Assembly: GCA_038373865.1 (NCBI GenBank)
Contig: JAXGGA010002836.1
Location: forward strand, 49,604 to 113,603
Origin: Uloborus plumipes
Lineage: Eukaryota > Arthropoda > Arachnida > Araneae > Uloboridae
DNA: 64,000 nt
Reading direction: 5' to 3'
Position 1 is the first letter of the stretch; every line of letters begins with the position of its first letter. Position numbers and translations under genes: made by a program. Below, one piece after another: positions 1 through 11,364 of the stretch. The notes under the pieces were generated by a model. The model was not told where the DNA came from, ran no database searches, and saw only the letters and a list, made by a program, of their open reading frames with translations.

Positions 1-2164
1 AACGGTTGCTAGGGACTACGTCATCACATTGGGGCCAGTTTCTTTCATTTTTCAGCTTGTTATTATACGCAAAACCCATTCAAATTAGCTAGAAGAATCT
101 TATTACAGTTGGATTTTATCACCAAAACCTTCATTTGGATTATAAAAGGTAAGTTGTGCTTTCTTTCATGCATCATATTCCTTCATAATCTCGAAATTAA
201 CTTATTTTTAAGTACTAACTGAAATTTCCGATAGTTTCCGGATTAGTTGACCGAGCTTTAAGTTTACTTGATCTATTTCAGACTTTCTGTGCGAAATTTA
301 AATATTTATTCATGGAAAATGCTTGCCTAATTGAAATTTCTTTTCCGGATTGTAAAAGCAGTACTTTTTTAAAATGTAACCGCCAGGTTCGAAAGTTAAG
401 TCAAGATAAGCTAGCTAAACTAACCATTTTCCTAAACCATATCCAACAATTTCGTAATGAAATGAAGTTGATGTATTACCTGTTAAAGGATTATAAAATA
501 TTTAAAGCGTTTAGAGTAATGCATTGACAAACACTTTGTATCTATTCGAAACTCAAATACAACCTGCCGACGAAATATCTATGAGCAGCCATTTTCAGTA
601 AAGTAATCCATTCCTGGCAAAACACCTAAGTCCTTCGTGTGCTGTATGATAAATATGCTGTGGTATTTACATTGTAAATTGACAGATTTGATGATAAGAA
701 TTTTACTAATACTTGGTTTTGGCACGTTTTTAAAAAGCTTGCTGAAAGTAAAATATGTACCGATTTAGGTATGGAATCTTCGACAGTTAATTTCGCCAAA
801 AATTTGCAAAAGCCATTTAGGTAAAATCTTCTTTTTCCAAACCTTAAAACTTGAGCTAATAAAATTAGTTTTTTGTCAATAACTTTTTTGGATGTGATTT
901 CAAGTTCGCTAATTTTACGCTAGTCAATGAAAGTAAAATTTTTGGCGAAATTTCAAAAGCCATTTAACAAAATATTAACACAATTATTTTAAATTTGAAG
1001 AAATCGGTCAACGAAATAAATGAAGCCATAAAACAATATTAAAACTAAAATAAATGTTGCGCTAAACATTTTGGAAAACGTTTAAGTGGTGATTTTTGGC
1101 GCAATTTTATGATTGCGAAAACTATCGCACATTTAGACGAGTTTTGGTTTGGCGAAATTTTAACTGCTCCTTGACATTTTATAGTTCTAAATGGTTTTTG
1201 AAGGATTGGTTTGTAAAAAAAAAAATTTGCGAGTCAAGAAATTGAGCCAAATTTTTAGCTGTGCCAACAACCAACATTGTCGAAACTCTTCATTGTACCT
1301 TTTAATTTAGAGCATTACATAATGGCTGACAACCTACATTTGATCTCAACTAAAGAAATAATGAAGAAGCAAACAAACTGATATTAAACGTTTACTACAA
1401 ATTGCGCTTTTGTAAAGAAAAATCAAGCATAAATAAAACCTTACTTATTAGAAAAAAAAAAGCTAAAAAATAATTCTAGTAAGCTGCCCACAATTTCTAC
1501 TTCTCTCAGCATCATGATCATGAATATCCATTATGTATTAATATGTGCCAAAAACATTAAAGTATTTTCTTATGAATAATACTGAACTTTCAATTATAAA
1601 TACAAATAATAAAATCATATAAATTTTTAAGCTTAGGGCAGACATTTTAAAATTCTGTAATTTACTGACAGTAATGTCATAAGTTTTGAGCTTTTGACAG
1701 ATTTAATTAGAATAGGAAGAATTAAATAAAATTTTTTTTTAAACCTTAGTAGTAGCAGTTTAAAACCTATTAGTATAGGTAATTTTAACAAGCATGATTC
1801 GTGTTTTGTACTAATTAACATTTATATCATTACTTGATCATAACATTTTTTTCATTCCTGAATTTTTTCAGACCGACTGGAAAAGAATGCCAAAGAAGTG
1901 CTCGATTTCTAAATATAGAAGAAACTATGATGAGAAAAGTAAAGCTCATATTTTTTCGTTCCCCCTTGAGATCTTTGTAGTTTATGAAAAAATACACTGA
2001 CATGTAAATAAATATTTTTTAGAATTGTGCTTTACATATTCATTTCAGAAAAGTTTTTTTGATCCAAAAGTTTGATTTTCTTGTTTTCAAAATCAACAAT
2101 TTTCCAACCGAGAAAAGTTTAGTAAAAACGAGCCAATAATAAGCGCCAATATAATCCGCTGGCC
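1..2164. repeat. Left arm of a 4.4-kb palindrome
   Basis: The first 2164 bases return in reverse complement at 2219-4387 with scattered mismatches and small indels. For example, the opening AACGGTTGCTAGGGACTACG reappears inverted at the end of the right arm. The arm may extend left of the window, since base 1 lies inside it. It contains a repeated short word related to TTTGGCGAAATTT (near 786, 942, 1096 and 1148), splice-like signals (AAG|GTAAGTTG at 149-158; TTTTTTCAG at 1863-1871) and a THAP-like reading frame. A long-arm foldback or an inverted dimer of a DNA transposon is the best description. A duplicated host segment is less likely. Confidence 0.9.
1887..2000 (+). pseudogene. THAP-domain-like N-terminal fragment, left arm
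   Basis: The frame opens with ATG and encodes 37 residues beginning MPKKCSISKYRRNYDEKSKA, followed by HIFSFP. This resembles the start of C2CH THAP zinc fingers (M-P-x-x-C-x(2-4)-C...F-x-F-P). Only the first Cys is kept; the expected second Cys is probably Tyr10, and the rest of the domain is missing. A polypyrimidine tract and TTTTTTCAG lie just upstream, as if this were an exon. THAP domains begin P-element-type transposases and many host proteins. Family identity rests on this short match only, so it is tentative. Confidence 0.45.
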
Positions 2165-2218
2165 CGTTACCATCGAAACTCCAAGCCTTCTGTCTAATTT
2201 CTGACGTCACTCACTTGA
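2165..2218. other. Palindrome spacer
   Basis: This 54-base non-palindromic centre separates the two arms. It carries a CRE-like TGACGTCA octamer. Its reverse complement occurs again just outside the right arm at about 4421-4481, so the spacer is not unique sequence. Confidence 0.85.
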
Positions 2219-4387
2219 GGCCAGTGGATTATATTGGCGCTTATTATTGGCTCGTTTTTACTAACCTTTTCTCGGTTGGAAAATTGTTTATTTTGAAAAC
2301 AAGAAAATCAAACTTTTAGATCAAAAAAACTTTTCTGAAATGAATATACAAAGCACAATTCTAAAAAATATTTATTTACATGTCAGTGTATTTTTTCATA
2401 AATTACAAAGATCTCAAGGGAACAAAAAAAATATGAGCTTTATTTTTCTCATCATAGTTTCTTCTATATTTAGAAATCGAGCACTTGTTTGGCATTCTTT
2501 TCCAGTCGGTCTGAAAAAATTCAGGAATGAAAAAAATGTTATGATCAAGTAATGATATAAATGTTCATTAGTACAAAACACGAATCATGCTTGTTAAAAT
2601 TACCTATACTAATAGGTTTTAAACTGCTACTACTAATACGTTTAAAAAAAGTTTTATTTAATTTTTCCTATTCTAATTAAATCTGTCAAAAGCTCAAAAC
2701 TTATGACATTACTGTCAGTAAATTACAAAATTTTAAAATGTCTGCCTTAAGCTAAAAAATTTATATGATTTTATCATTTGTACTTATAATTGAAAGTTCA
2801 GTATTATTCATAAGAAAATACTTTAATGGTTTTGACACATATTAATACGTAATGGATATTCATGATCATGATGCTGAGAGAAGTAGAAATTGTGGGCAGC
2901 TTACTAGAATTATTTTTTAGCTTTTTTTTTTCCTAATAAGTAAGGTTTTATTCATGCTTGATTTTTCTTTACAAAAGCGCAATTTGTAGTAAACGTTTAA
3001 TATCAGTTTGTTTGCTTCTTCATTATTTCTTTAGATGAGATCAAATGTAGGTTGTCGGCTCTTATGTATTGCTCTAAATTTAAAGGTACAATGAAGAGTT
3101 TCGACAATGTTGGTTGTTGGCGCAGCTAAAAATTTGGCTCAATTTCTTGACTCGCAAACTTTTTTTTTTTTGCAAACCAATCCTTCGAAAACCATTTAGA
3201 ACTATAAAATAATATCAAGAAGCAGTTAAAATTTCGCTAAACCAAAACTCGTTTAAATGTGAGATAGTTTTCGCAATCATAAAATTGCGCCAAAAATCAC
3301 CACTTAAACGTTTTCCAAAATGTTTAGCGCAACATTTATGTTAGTTTTAATTTTGTTTTATAGCTTCATTTATTTCGTTGACCAATTTCTTCAAATTTGA
3401 GATAATTGTGTTAATATTGTTAAATGGCTTTTGAAATTTCGCCCAAAATTTTACTTTCATTGACTGGCGTAAAATTAGCGAACTTGAAATCACATCCAAA
3501 AAATTATTGACAAAAAAAACTTTAATTTTATTACCTCAAGTTTTAAGGTTTGGAAAAAGAAGATTTTACCTAAATGGCTTTTGCAAATTTTTGGCGAAAT
3601 TAATTGTCGAAGATACTATACCTAAATCGGTACATATTTTACTTTCAGAAAGCTTTTTAAAAACGTGCCAAAACCAAGTATTAGAAAAATTCTTATAATT
3701 AAATCTGTCAATTTACAATGTAAATACCACAGCATATTTATCATACAGCACACGAAGGACTTGGGTGTTTTGCCAGGAATGGATTACTTGACTGAAAATG
3801 GATGCTCATAGATATTTCGTCGGCAGGTTGTATTTGAGTTTCGGATAGATACAAAGTGTTTGTCAATGCATTACTATAAACGCTTTAAATATTTTATAAT
3901 CCTTTAACAGGTAATACATCAACTTCATTTCATTACGAAATCGTTGGATATGGTTTAGGAAAATGGTTAGTTTAGCTAGCTTCTTGACTTAACTTTCGAA
4001 CCTGACTGTTACATTTTGAAAAAGTACAGCTTTCACAATCCGGAAAAGAAATTTCCATTAGGCAAGCATTTTCCCTGAATAAATATTTAAATTTCGCACA
4101 GAAAGTCTGAAATAGATCAAGTAAACTTAAAGCTCAGTCAACTAATCCGGAAACTATCGGAAATCTCAGTTAGTTCTTAAAAATAAGTTTATTTCAAGAT
4201 TATAAAGGAATATGATGCATGAAAGAAAGCACAACTTACCTTTTATAATCCAAATGAAGGTTTTGGTGATAAAATCCAACTGAAATAAGATTCTTCTAGC
4301 TAGTTTGAATGGGTTTTGCGTATAATAACAAGCTGGAAAATGAAAGAAACTGGCCCCAATGTGATGACGTAGTCCCTAGCAACCGTT
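2219..4387. repeat. Right arm of the 4.4-kb palindrome
   Basis: This is the inverted counterpart of 1-2164, beginning GGCCAGTGGATTAT and ending CCCTAGCAACCGTT. The arms differ by occasional substitutions and 1-3 base indels, so they have diverged independently for some time and are not being strictly homogenised. Open frames in the arm (2340-2552, 3507-3698) are not conserved in the mate and are not called. Confidence 0.9.
2403..2495 (-). pseudogene. THAP-like fragment, right arm
   Basis: This is the mirror copy of 1887-2000. It reads 30 codons starting MPNKCSISKYRRNYDEKNKA and then HIFF, before a frame change shortens it. Lys3 to Asn, Ser18 to Asn and one lost base separate it from the left-arm copy. 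Both copies lack the second zinc ligand, so the loss predates the palindrome or is shared by the family. Confidence 0.4.
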
Positions 4388-4481
4388 TCAGACAGAAGGC
4401 TTGGAGTTTCGATGGTAACGGCTGGCCTCAAGTGAGTGACGTCAGAAATCAGACAGAAGGCTTGGAGTTTCGATGGTAACG
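4388..4481. repeat. Short direct repeat flanking the palindrome
   Basis: A 33-bp sequence starting TCAGACAGAAGGCTTGGAG occurs at 4388-4420 and again at 4449-4481. The bases between them, with the second copy, match the reverse complement of the palindrome spacer, including TGACGTCA. This repeat therefore sits both at the outer edge and at the centre of the structure and may have been the substrate for its formation. Confidence 0.8.
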
Positions 4482-5713
4482 CGCAAGGTCCAAAACAAAT
4501 TTTGTGAGATTGCAAGATGATGCCAAAATTCAATAATTATTTTATGTCGAATCCCCATTGGTTGCAGCAGCACATGTGACGTATGGTTTGAAAAAAAAAT
4601 ATTTGCACAGTGCCGTAAAAGGTCTCTCCTCTTCACTACACTCATGTGACAGTGGAAGAGACCGGGGAATTATTTCGTAAGCATAGGAATGATAGGATCT
4701 CTATCATAGACTTTATTAAAAGTATCCCCCATAAGCCTGAGCACCAAGACCCCACTGAATTACTAGCAGAAATATTCCTTTTTTACAGAATTTCTGTGAC
4801 TGTGACGAGATCAAGTCTTTAACACTGTGCTTGAGTTTGTCGTCCAAAATAAAGTGCTTCCCTTTCAGGTGCTTTTCGAAGTACTAAACACATGAAAATT
4901 GGAGGGTGACATGTCCGGCTGCAGGGCGGGTGGTCAAGCCTATCCTATTCGAACATGGCCGGTGCTTGGTGGATAACCTTGGAGACGGTTGGTTAGTGGA
5001 AACTCCTTTTTTTCACTGATTTGTGTGATACACAGTATTCCTCGTATACAATCACCAGCCGGTGATGAATATCTGTAGGTTTAACACCTTCAGCTGTCAG
5101 AAATCAGATGAATCATCGCAGCTCATCTATCGTTAATTTTTTCAATATGAATGTTATCCAGTCCTCACTCGTTTGGCGCTCGTTGTATGAGCCTCTGATG
5201 CTCCGATTCATACTGGATACTCAAATCGCATCTAAATGTCTCACTATGTTCTCCTATAGCAGCATTAGAAATTTGTTAACGGTTGCATTTTTATGGCGTT
5301 TAGTATTTTTTAATTTTAACACCCTTCATAATTTTAGCTAGAAATAGTATAAACAAACTGGCAAATCAATTTTAATCATTAAAAATTATCTTATTTGTTT
5401 TTGTGACACTGAAGTTAAAAAAAATTTGTATCTATTCAAAATTTTAAAATCCCTCTTTATTTAAAAAACCTCTACAGGTAGCATGTTTCGCATTTTTTAA
5501 AATGCAGCTAACCACTACTCACTGAAAATATTGCGTGCTTAACTCGTAAGAGAAGAAATTGTGTCGTTTTATTACTTTAACTACATTTGTTTATTACTCT
5601 TATTTTAAAATATAAGTGGCAAGTTCATGAGGACACTTCCTATCGTAAGAACTTCATTAGGATATCTCATTATTTGGAATGTTTGTTAGAGTGAGAGAAT
5701 ATGACGAGCTGTT
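4482..5713. other. Unassigned sequence
   Basis: No convincing gene or repeat is visible. The short open frame at 5108-5341 has no recognisable motif and normal stop density around it. Confidence 0.5.
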
Positions 5714-5901
5714 ACTATACTAGACAGCAACTTTACTTGACACTGAACTACGGGCGGAGCCAATAAGAGCTCACAAGCAGTCAGCGACCTCCTCTAATTT
5801 GCCAAGTTGGCTGTGACGTTTTATCTAGCTCGTTTTTCATAGGCTAACGTCACGCTGACGTCACGATGTTTTTGCCAAGAAACGTTGCAGTGTAGTATAG
5901 T
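5714..5901. mobile_element. MITE candidate with imperfect terminal inverted repeats
   Basis: The left end ACTATACTAGACAGCAACTT and the reverse complement of the right end ACTATACTACACTGCAACGT match at about 22 of 27 positions over the full ends. The interior is less AT-rich than its flanks and contains clustered ACGTCA or TGACGTCA words near 5850-5866. No clear target duplication is visible. No protein is encoded. Confidence 0.4.
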
Positions 5902-6915
5902 GATTTCATAATAATATTTACACAAATTGCAAATAGGTTCCTGCTAATAAATACTAAGAAAAAAAGTGTGACTTTAGTTATGTCCTTCAGAAAAGGCAGG
6001 ATTAGAAAATAGGAAGTGATTTATAAGTAGTTTCTTGTCATTTAAAAATATTTTCTTTTAAAGAGAAAGAGCAAAATAGGGAAATATGAATTTTGCGATT
6101 TTCAAACGATTAAGGATAGCACTTTTATCACTTGTTCACCATAAAGCCACCATAATGCTTCGCAATGATTCATTTCAATGATTTTGTTTTCTGATTATCA
6201 ACATGCTGAGCAGCAAATACTTTTTCGTTGATTTCTTCTTTCCTTTACTATTCTGCATTTGAGCATTCAAAGCGTAGAACCATACACAGTCAAAGTAATA
6301 TTTACATTTATTCGATCTTGTTTAGGTATTTTTCATGTAAATGTATGATGAATGACACGTCATGTCTTTCATTGAATCTTAAAAGCATATTCCCAGAAAA
6401 CAAATTTTTCGCTCAAACATATTTTTTGCCAATTCATAAGTGGACACATGGAAAAAAAGATTTAGTGGGAAATCTGTTTTTTGTATGAAAGAAAGCAATA
6501 AGATGGAAAAGAAATCGGCGGGATTTCCTTTTCTATCTCTATATTTAGTTTATTAAAGGAAGTTTCTTGAATTTATCGTAGTAATATTTATTTTTATAAT
6601 ATTGCCAAAAAAATGATAGGGCATACCGTTAAAATGTCTAAATGATGTTGATTAAAAAAATACTTAGGGATATCAAACTATATCGCATTACAAATATGGA
6701 AAAAATTATAGTTAATTATGTTTTTAATGATGTAATATTTGCTATATGAAATGTTGCAATGTGGATTAGTTCCTTATCTTTTATGGGCAGCAGTATACAG
6801 TAAAGTAATAAGTATATTTTTCTAGAAAATAATATGTCCCATAATAATTGTTTGTGATTTAGTTTATTTAAATAAAAATTAATTTTTTTTTGTTTTTGTT
6901 TTTAATTATTTGTAA
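5902..6915. other. Unassigned AT-rich sequence
   Basis: Nothing recognisable is present. The frame at 6228-6488 has biased composition and no motif. Confidence 0.5.
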
Positions 6916-7356
6916 TCTTAATACTATTATAAATGCGAAAGTCTGGATCGATGTATGTATGGATGGAGGTTTGTTCCTCTTTCACGCAAAAACTACTGAA
7001 TGGATTTTAATGAAACTTTTACCATAATGTGGCTTATACATCAGAATAATACATAGGTTATTATTTATAACGATATTCGAAAAAGTTCGATTGGGAGCGC
7101 TTTTTAACCGACTTCGAAAAAGGAGGAGGTTCTCAATTCAAAGCGTATACTTTTTTTTTGTTTGTTCGCACATAACATCTGATCTACTGAACCGATTTGG
7201 ACATTTTTTTTTTAATCGATAGGAGATGGTGTAACTTAGATACCATGTACTCATATGACGATATTTGTTCACTAGAAAAAAAGTTATGATTGAAAAACTA
7301 ACATTTCATGTCATTTAAAACAATATCTGCTATCGTAAATCCTTACTTCAATAAGC

Positions 7357-7428
7357 GACCCGATAGTCAAGTGGTTATGCGTGTCAGGTTGAAGTTCCTG
7401 ATGGAATGAGATCCAGTCCAGGTCTGCA
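7357..7428 (+). repeat. tRNA-like segment of a SINE-like repeat, copy 1
   Basis: The segment reads GACCCGATAGTCAAGTGG (box A-like), continues through a degenerate anticodon arm, and closes with GAGATCCAGTCC (box B-like) and GGTC. The 5' GACC can pair with the 3' GGTC. It lies inside a repeat rather than standing alone, so it is best seen as a tRNA-derived RNA polymerase III promoter remnant, not a working tRNA gene. Confidence 0.5.
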
Positions 7429-8419
7429 AGGATTTTTTCGAACAACTGCATGATTTTTTTAAAAATGATTGTAATGATTTTAATGTCCTTATGCAAGTAC
7501 ATCTCCCCATGGGGATCTACCCCATTTTTTTTATAGTACAAAATAACAGTTTTGGTCGAATCTTTGTTAAAATTGGCAATGGGGTCCTTCGATGCTGTAT
7601 AATTTTCTTATGAACGTTTGCGCCATTTTTGGGGGTTTTGAATCGATTGTGGTAATAAATGGTTTTTGATTTGCGGCACTTACATTATTTTTTCAAAAAT
7701 TATATACACAACCAATTATATTATGTTAATTTTTGTACCTTTATAAAATTATGTATTTTATACCTTGCATTTTCGTCAAATTCAAAGTAAAATTAAAAAT
7801 AAAAAATTCTGAAGATGATAAATATATGTCAAATATTAAAGTAACTATTTTTTGTGATTTTCATATTGGTTGTGACCAAAAAACATCATTACAAACAAAT
7901 AAAATGCATCAAACACCATGAGTGTTGAGTTATTAGGTAAAATCTGCTGTGTAATGTTTTTTTTTTTGCGCTGCGAGGGGGGGGGGGGTATGAATGACCA
8001 TTGAAGTGACACACATTTTTAAAAAATAAGATTTTGATTTGTGGTGTTTGAAAAAAGCTAAAGAGTCCACTTTAGTTGAAATTATTTTCCATGAAATGCA
8101 AAAACTTGCACCAATTTTCCTCTAACCTCTTCCCCCACAATTCAAATTACTTACTTTTACTTTCTATTTTTAACCGACTTCAAAAAAGGAGGAGGTTCTC
8201 AATTCAAAGCGTATGTTTTTTTTTTGTTTGTTCGCACATTACATCTGATCTACTGAACCGATTTGGACGATTTTTTTTAATCGATAGGAGATGGTAACTT
8301 AGGTACCATGTATTCATATGACGATATTTGTTCACTAGAAAAAAAGTTATGATCGAAAAACTAAAATTTCATGTTATTTAAAACAATATGTGCTATCGTA
8401 AATCCTTACTTCAATCATT

Positions 8420-8490
8420 GACCCGATGGTCAAGTGGTTAAACGCGTCGGGTTGAAGTTCCTGATGGAATGAGATCGAGTCCAGGTCTGC
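8420..8490 (+). repeat. tRNA-like segment of a SINE-like repeat, copy 2
   Basis: This is the second copy, with better boxes: TGGTCAAGTGG (A) and AGATCGAGTCC (B), and a possible anticodon stem TCGGG/CCTGA. The loop is 8 nt, so no isotype is assigned. The matching flanks with 7106-7480 show that the tRNA-like part moved with the repeat. Confidence 0.55.
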
Positions 8491-8560
8491 AAGTTTTTTG
8501 AACAGCTGCATGGTTTTTTAACTATATTTTGATTATTTTAAGTGCATTTACACTAAAAAG

Positions 8561-9005
8561 AATGAAATAAAATATTTTGGAAAAAAAATAGAACCGACTT
8601 CAGTTGGAAATTGCTCTAAAAAGTAAAAAATATTTTTTTTTCTTTGAACACCATCGAAACTACTTTTAAACATAAGTTTTGAAGTCGGCGCAAAAACAAT
8701 ATATATAATCATACGCAACTACAGTTCAACTATAAATATAAATTTTAATGGATTCATTTCATTGATTACCACACATTCGTGTAATGGTACAAATATTCTG
8801 CTTTTAATTTTCAATGATTTCTCTGAAAAAATGTTGGCAAAATATGGTTAAATATCATTTTACCTATCGTTTTTGCGCCGACTTCAAAACTTATGTTTAA
8901 AAGTAGTTTCGATGGTGTTCAAAGAAAAAAAATATTTTTTACTTTTTAGAGCAATTTCCAACTGAAGTCGGTTCTATTTTTTTTTTCCAAAATATTTTTT
9001 TCATT
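8561..9005. repeat. Short palindrome (arms about 135 bp)
   Basis: 8561-8698 is inverted at 8869-9005. Recognisable words are AAAATATTTTGG, GAACCGACTTCAG and GAAGTCGGCGCAAAAAC. The roughly 170-bp AT-rich centre is non-palindromic. It forms the right end of the AACCGACTTC-bounded insertion. Confidence 0.8.
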
Positions 9006-9544
9006 CCAATTTAAGGTACATTTTTCACATAAATCCGCGAAGGTTTTCAACAAACAAACTCAGTATTTAGTGCATCATCTCAACTCCCTGTCGATAGCTA
9101 GAATTGCGTGTATCATTAATCGCTTTTTGCACTAAATGTTCAAGGCTTTTCTCAAGTCAAATCAAATTTTTTTTTCAGCTTCATGGTTAATATCTAGGCT
9201 TTTACATAGACATTGGAAACGGTCGCGCGCCCGCTTTCTAAAGAGCTTATTATGGTTTGTACTCAAAACATTTTGTCGTCTTAGTTGTAAGTAGAATATT
9301 TATCCGTAAGCAATGTGTTTTTTATTGTACTTTGAAACGTGCAAATATTATTTTGTAGAATAAATAGTATTCCTTTATTAGTAGATTGTTCACTGCGTCA
9401 ATCATTTTCTCGAGTTTTTAAATATGCGTTTTAGAATATCGGTAACGTAATCGCTGTAAAAGGATTGGCAACTAATAAATGGATTAGGTTCATTATTTTC
9501 CAATTTGATGGAGCTTTAAATACAACTTAACGGAATTTCTTAAA

Positions 9545-10158
9545 TTTGTTTGCGTTGATTGGTCACTTTCTCGGGGTACTTACAATAGGGCAGTTTCTTA
9601 GTATCCGATTGAACAGGAATTTTGCCAAATTTGCTGCAAGATTTTAACAACTCAGATTCTTGGCGATTTTTTCAACTGACGCCAGTTTTTGCGCCAAAGA
9701 TACGTAATAATACTTTACTTTCTACAGGACGTAACCAAAATCTCCCCAAAAACAATAGTGTTGTAAAAAATCCCCCGCCAAGAAAACCTTAAATACTCAG
9801 CCTTAAAAAGTTATGATATCGAGTTTTCCCGCCAAGTTTGTGCCAAACTACAACTAACCTGTATGTATAGTTCTTTTAAATTGTTTTCAGTTTTGGGTAG
9901 AATCCTAGTTTATGGGGGGGGGGGGGGGAGATATCACATGTTTTTGCATTAATATTATTTCTTTGCCTGTTTTTTTTCTCTTCAAAATTTACTTTGCATG
10001 TTTTTTTTTTTCCCTTCACCATTTTTCTTGGCGGTCCGACACATGTGGTTTTCTTGGCGGCATGCATTTGGTGCAAAAGTTCAAGGATCTTCTTCAGTCC
10101 AGGATAAATTTGAAATCAATCACAATGTACCACCCGAACCGACGCAAAACAAAGCTAG
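9545..10158. mobile_element. Insertion X within Helitron A, left part
   Basis: This block, with 11365-12195, is absent from the corresponding point of copy B (between the CTTAACGGTATTTCTT repeats and TATTGTCTGATATTT). It carries repeated TTCTTGGCGG or CCGCCAAGAA words (near 9659, 9775, 9826, 10026 and 10050) and a poly-G run at about 9913-9928. No protein is recognised; the overlapping frames through the G/T-rich runs are compositional. Confidence 0.5.
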
Positions 10159-11364
10159 TCTTAATACTATTATAAATGCGAAAGTTTGGATGTTTGGATG
10201 TTTAGATGTTTGTTCCTCTTTCACGCAAAAACTACTGAATGGATTTTAATGAAACTTTTACCATAATGTAGCTTATGCATCAGAATAACACATAGGCTAT
10301 AATTTCTAACGATATACGAAAAAGTTTGATTGGTAGCGCTTTTTTCATTCCAATTTAAGGTACATTTTTCGCATAAATCCGCGAAGGCTTCCAGCAAAGT
10401 AATTCAGTATTTAGTGCATCATCTCAACTCCCTGTCGATAGCTAGAATTGCGTATATCATTTCCGCTTTTTGCATTAAATGTTCAAGGCTTTTCTCAAGT
10501 CAAATCAAAAAGTATTTTTTTTTTCAGCTTCATGGTTTTTACATAGACATTGGAAACGAACGCGCCAGCTCTTGAACGAGCTTTTACTCTATGATTTGTA
10601 TTTTAAAACATTAGTAGATTGTTCACAACGTCAATTATTTTCTCGAATTTTGTAAATATGTGTTTTAGAGTATCGGTAACGTAACCGCTAGAAGAGATTG
10701 GCAACTAATAAATTGATTAGGTTCATTATTTTCGAATTTGATGGAGCTTTAAATACAACTTAACGGTATTTCTTAACGGTATTTCTTAACGGTATTTCTT
10801 AACGGTATTGTCTGATATTTATAAACTGCAGCAAAATATCCATCATCGATATAATTCTCCCACATTTGAAAAGTTCAGTTTTTTTTCTTTTGTTTTCCGA
10901 TTCCGAATGTATCCATTAAAAACCTTTTTAAAATTATGTCAAAAAGTAAATTAATCCACATACTAAATTAATAAAACCCTTAAACAAGACTAAAATTACC
11001 ACTAATTTGCATTTTTGCATAAATAACTACTAAATGTTCCCTATTAATTTCGAAATCATTTAGGACAAAAACTTTTAACGTCATTTTGTGGTCAGCAATA
11101 GTATCTCAGAATTTGACAACTATTTCTCTGTGACAAAAATTAGTGACATAATAATACTTAATGTATTTTCATAAAGTAAGTATGGGAGTAAAATTATTCT
11201 ACGTATCCCAAAACAGTTACGCAAAAATTTGGCGACATTTTAAAAATCGCCAAGCGGTGTGTTCTGAGTTCTTTCAGTTCAGGAAAAAAAAAAAACAAAG
11301 GTGAGTACATAAATTGTTTCTCAATATTATTATTGACCCAGGCAACGCCGGGTATTTTTGCTAG
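10159..11364 (+). mobile_element. Helitron copy B, complete non-autonomous
   Basis: It starts TCTTAATACTATTATAAATG. It ends GACCCAGGCAACGCCGGG (imperfect hairpin) plus TATTTTTGCTAG, followed by T. Internally it has four tandem CTTAACGGTATTT units near 10765-10810. It lies inside insertion X of copy A. The base before TC is G rather than the usual A, and the preceding word is GCTAG, so a head-to-tail insertion next to an older Helitron end is possible. No coding capacity is seen. Confidence 0.75.

Larger units (their letters stand above)
7106..8990. mobile_element. Insertion bounded by inverted AACCGACTTC ends
   Basis: The insert begins AACCGACTTC at 7106, and the inverse GAAGTCGGTT lies at 8964-8973. 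Helitron copy B reads straight through the same site (GCGCTTTTTTCATTCC near 10338), so this block was inserted into copy A at a T run. It contains two direct copies of a repeat that starts AACCGACTTC and AAAAAGGAGGAGGTTCTC (7106-7480 and 8170-8550), each with a tRNA-like segment, and ends in a short palindrome. The exact right edge within the T run is uncertain. Confidence 0.6.

Noticed and set aside
7357..8490. Functional tRNA genes
   Set aside because: Boxes A and B are recognisable, but the anticodon arm is irregular and the segments repeat with their flanks, so they are SINE-like modules.
9876..10249. Overlapping frames on both strands
   Set aside because: All cross poly-G or poly-T runs that suppress stops; none has a motif.
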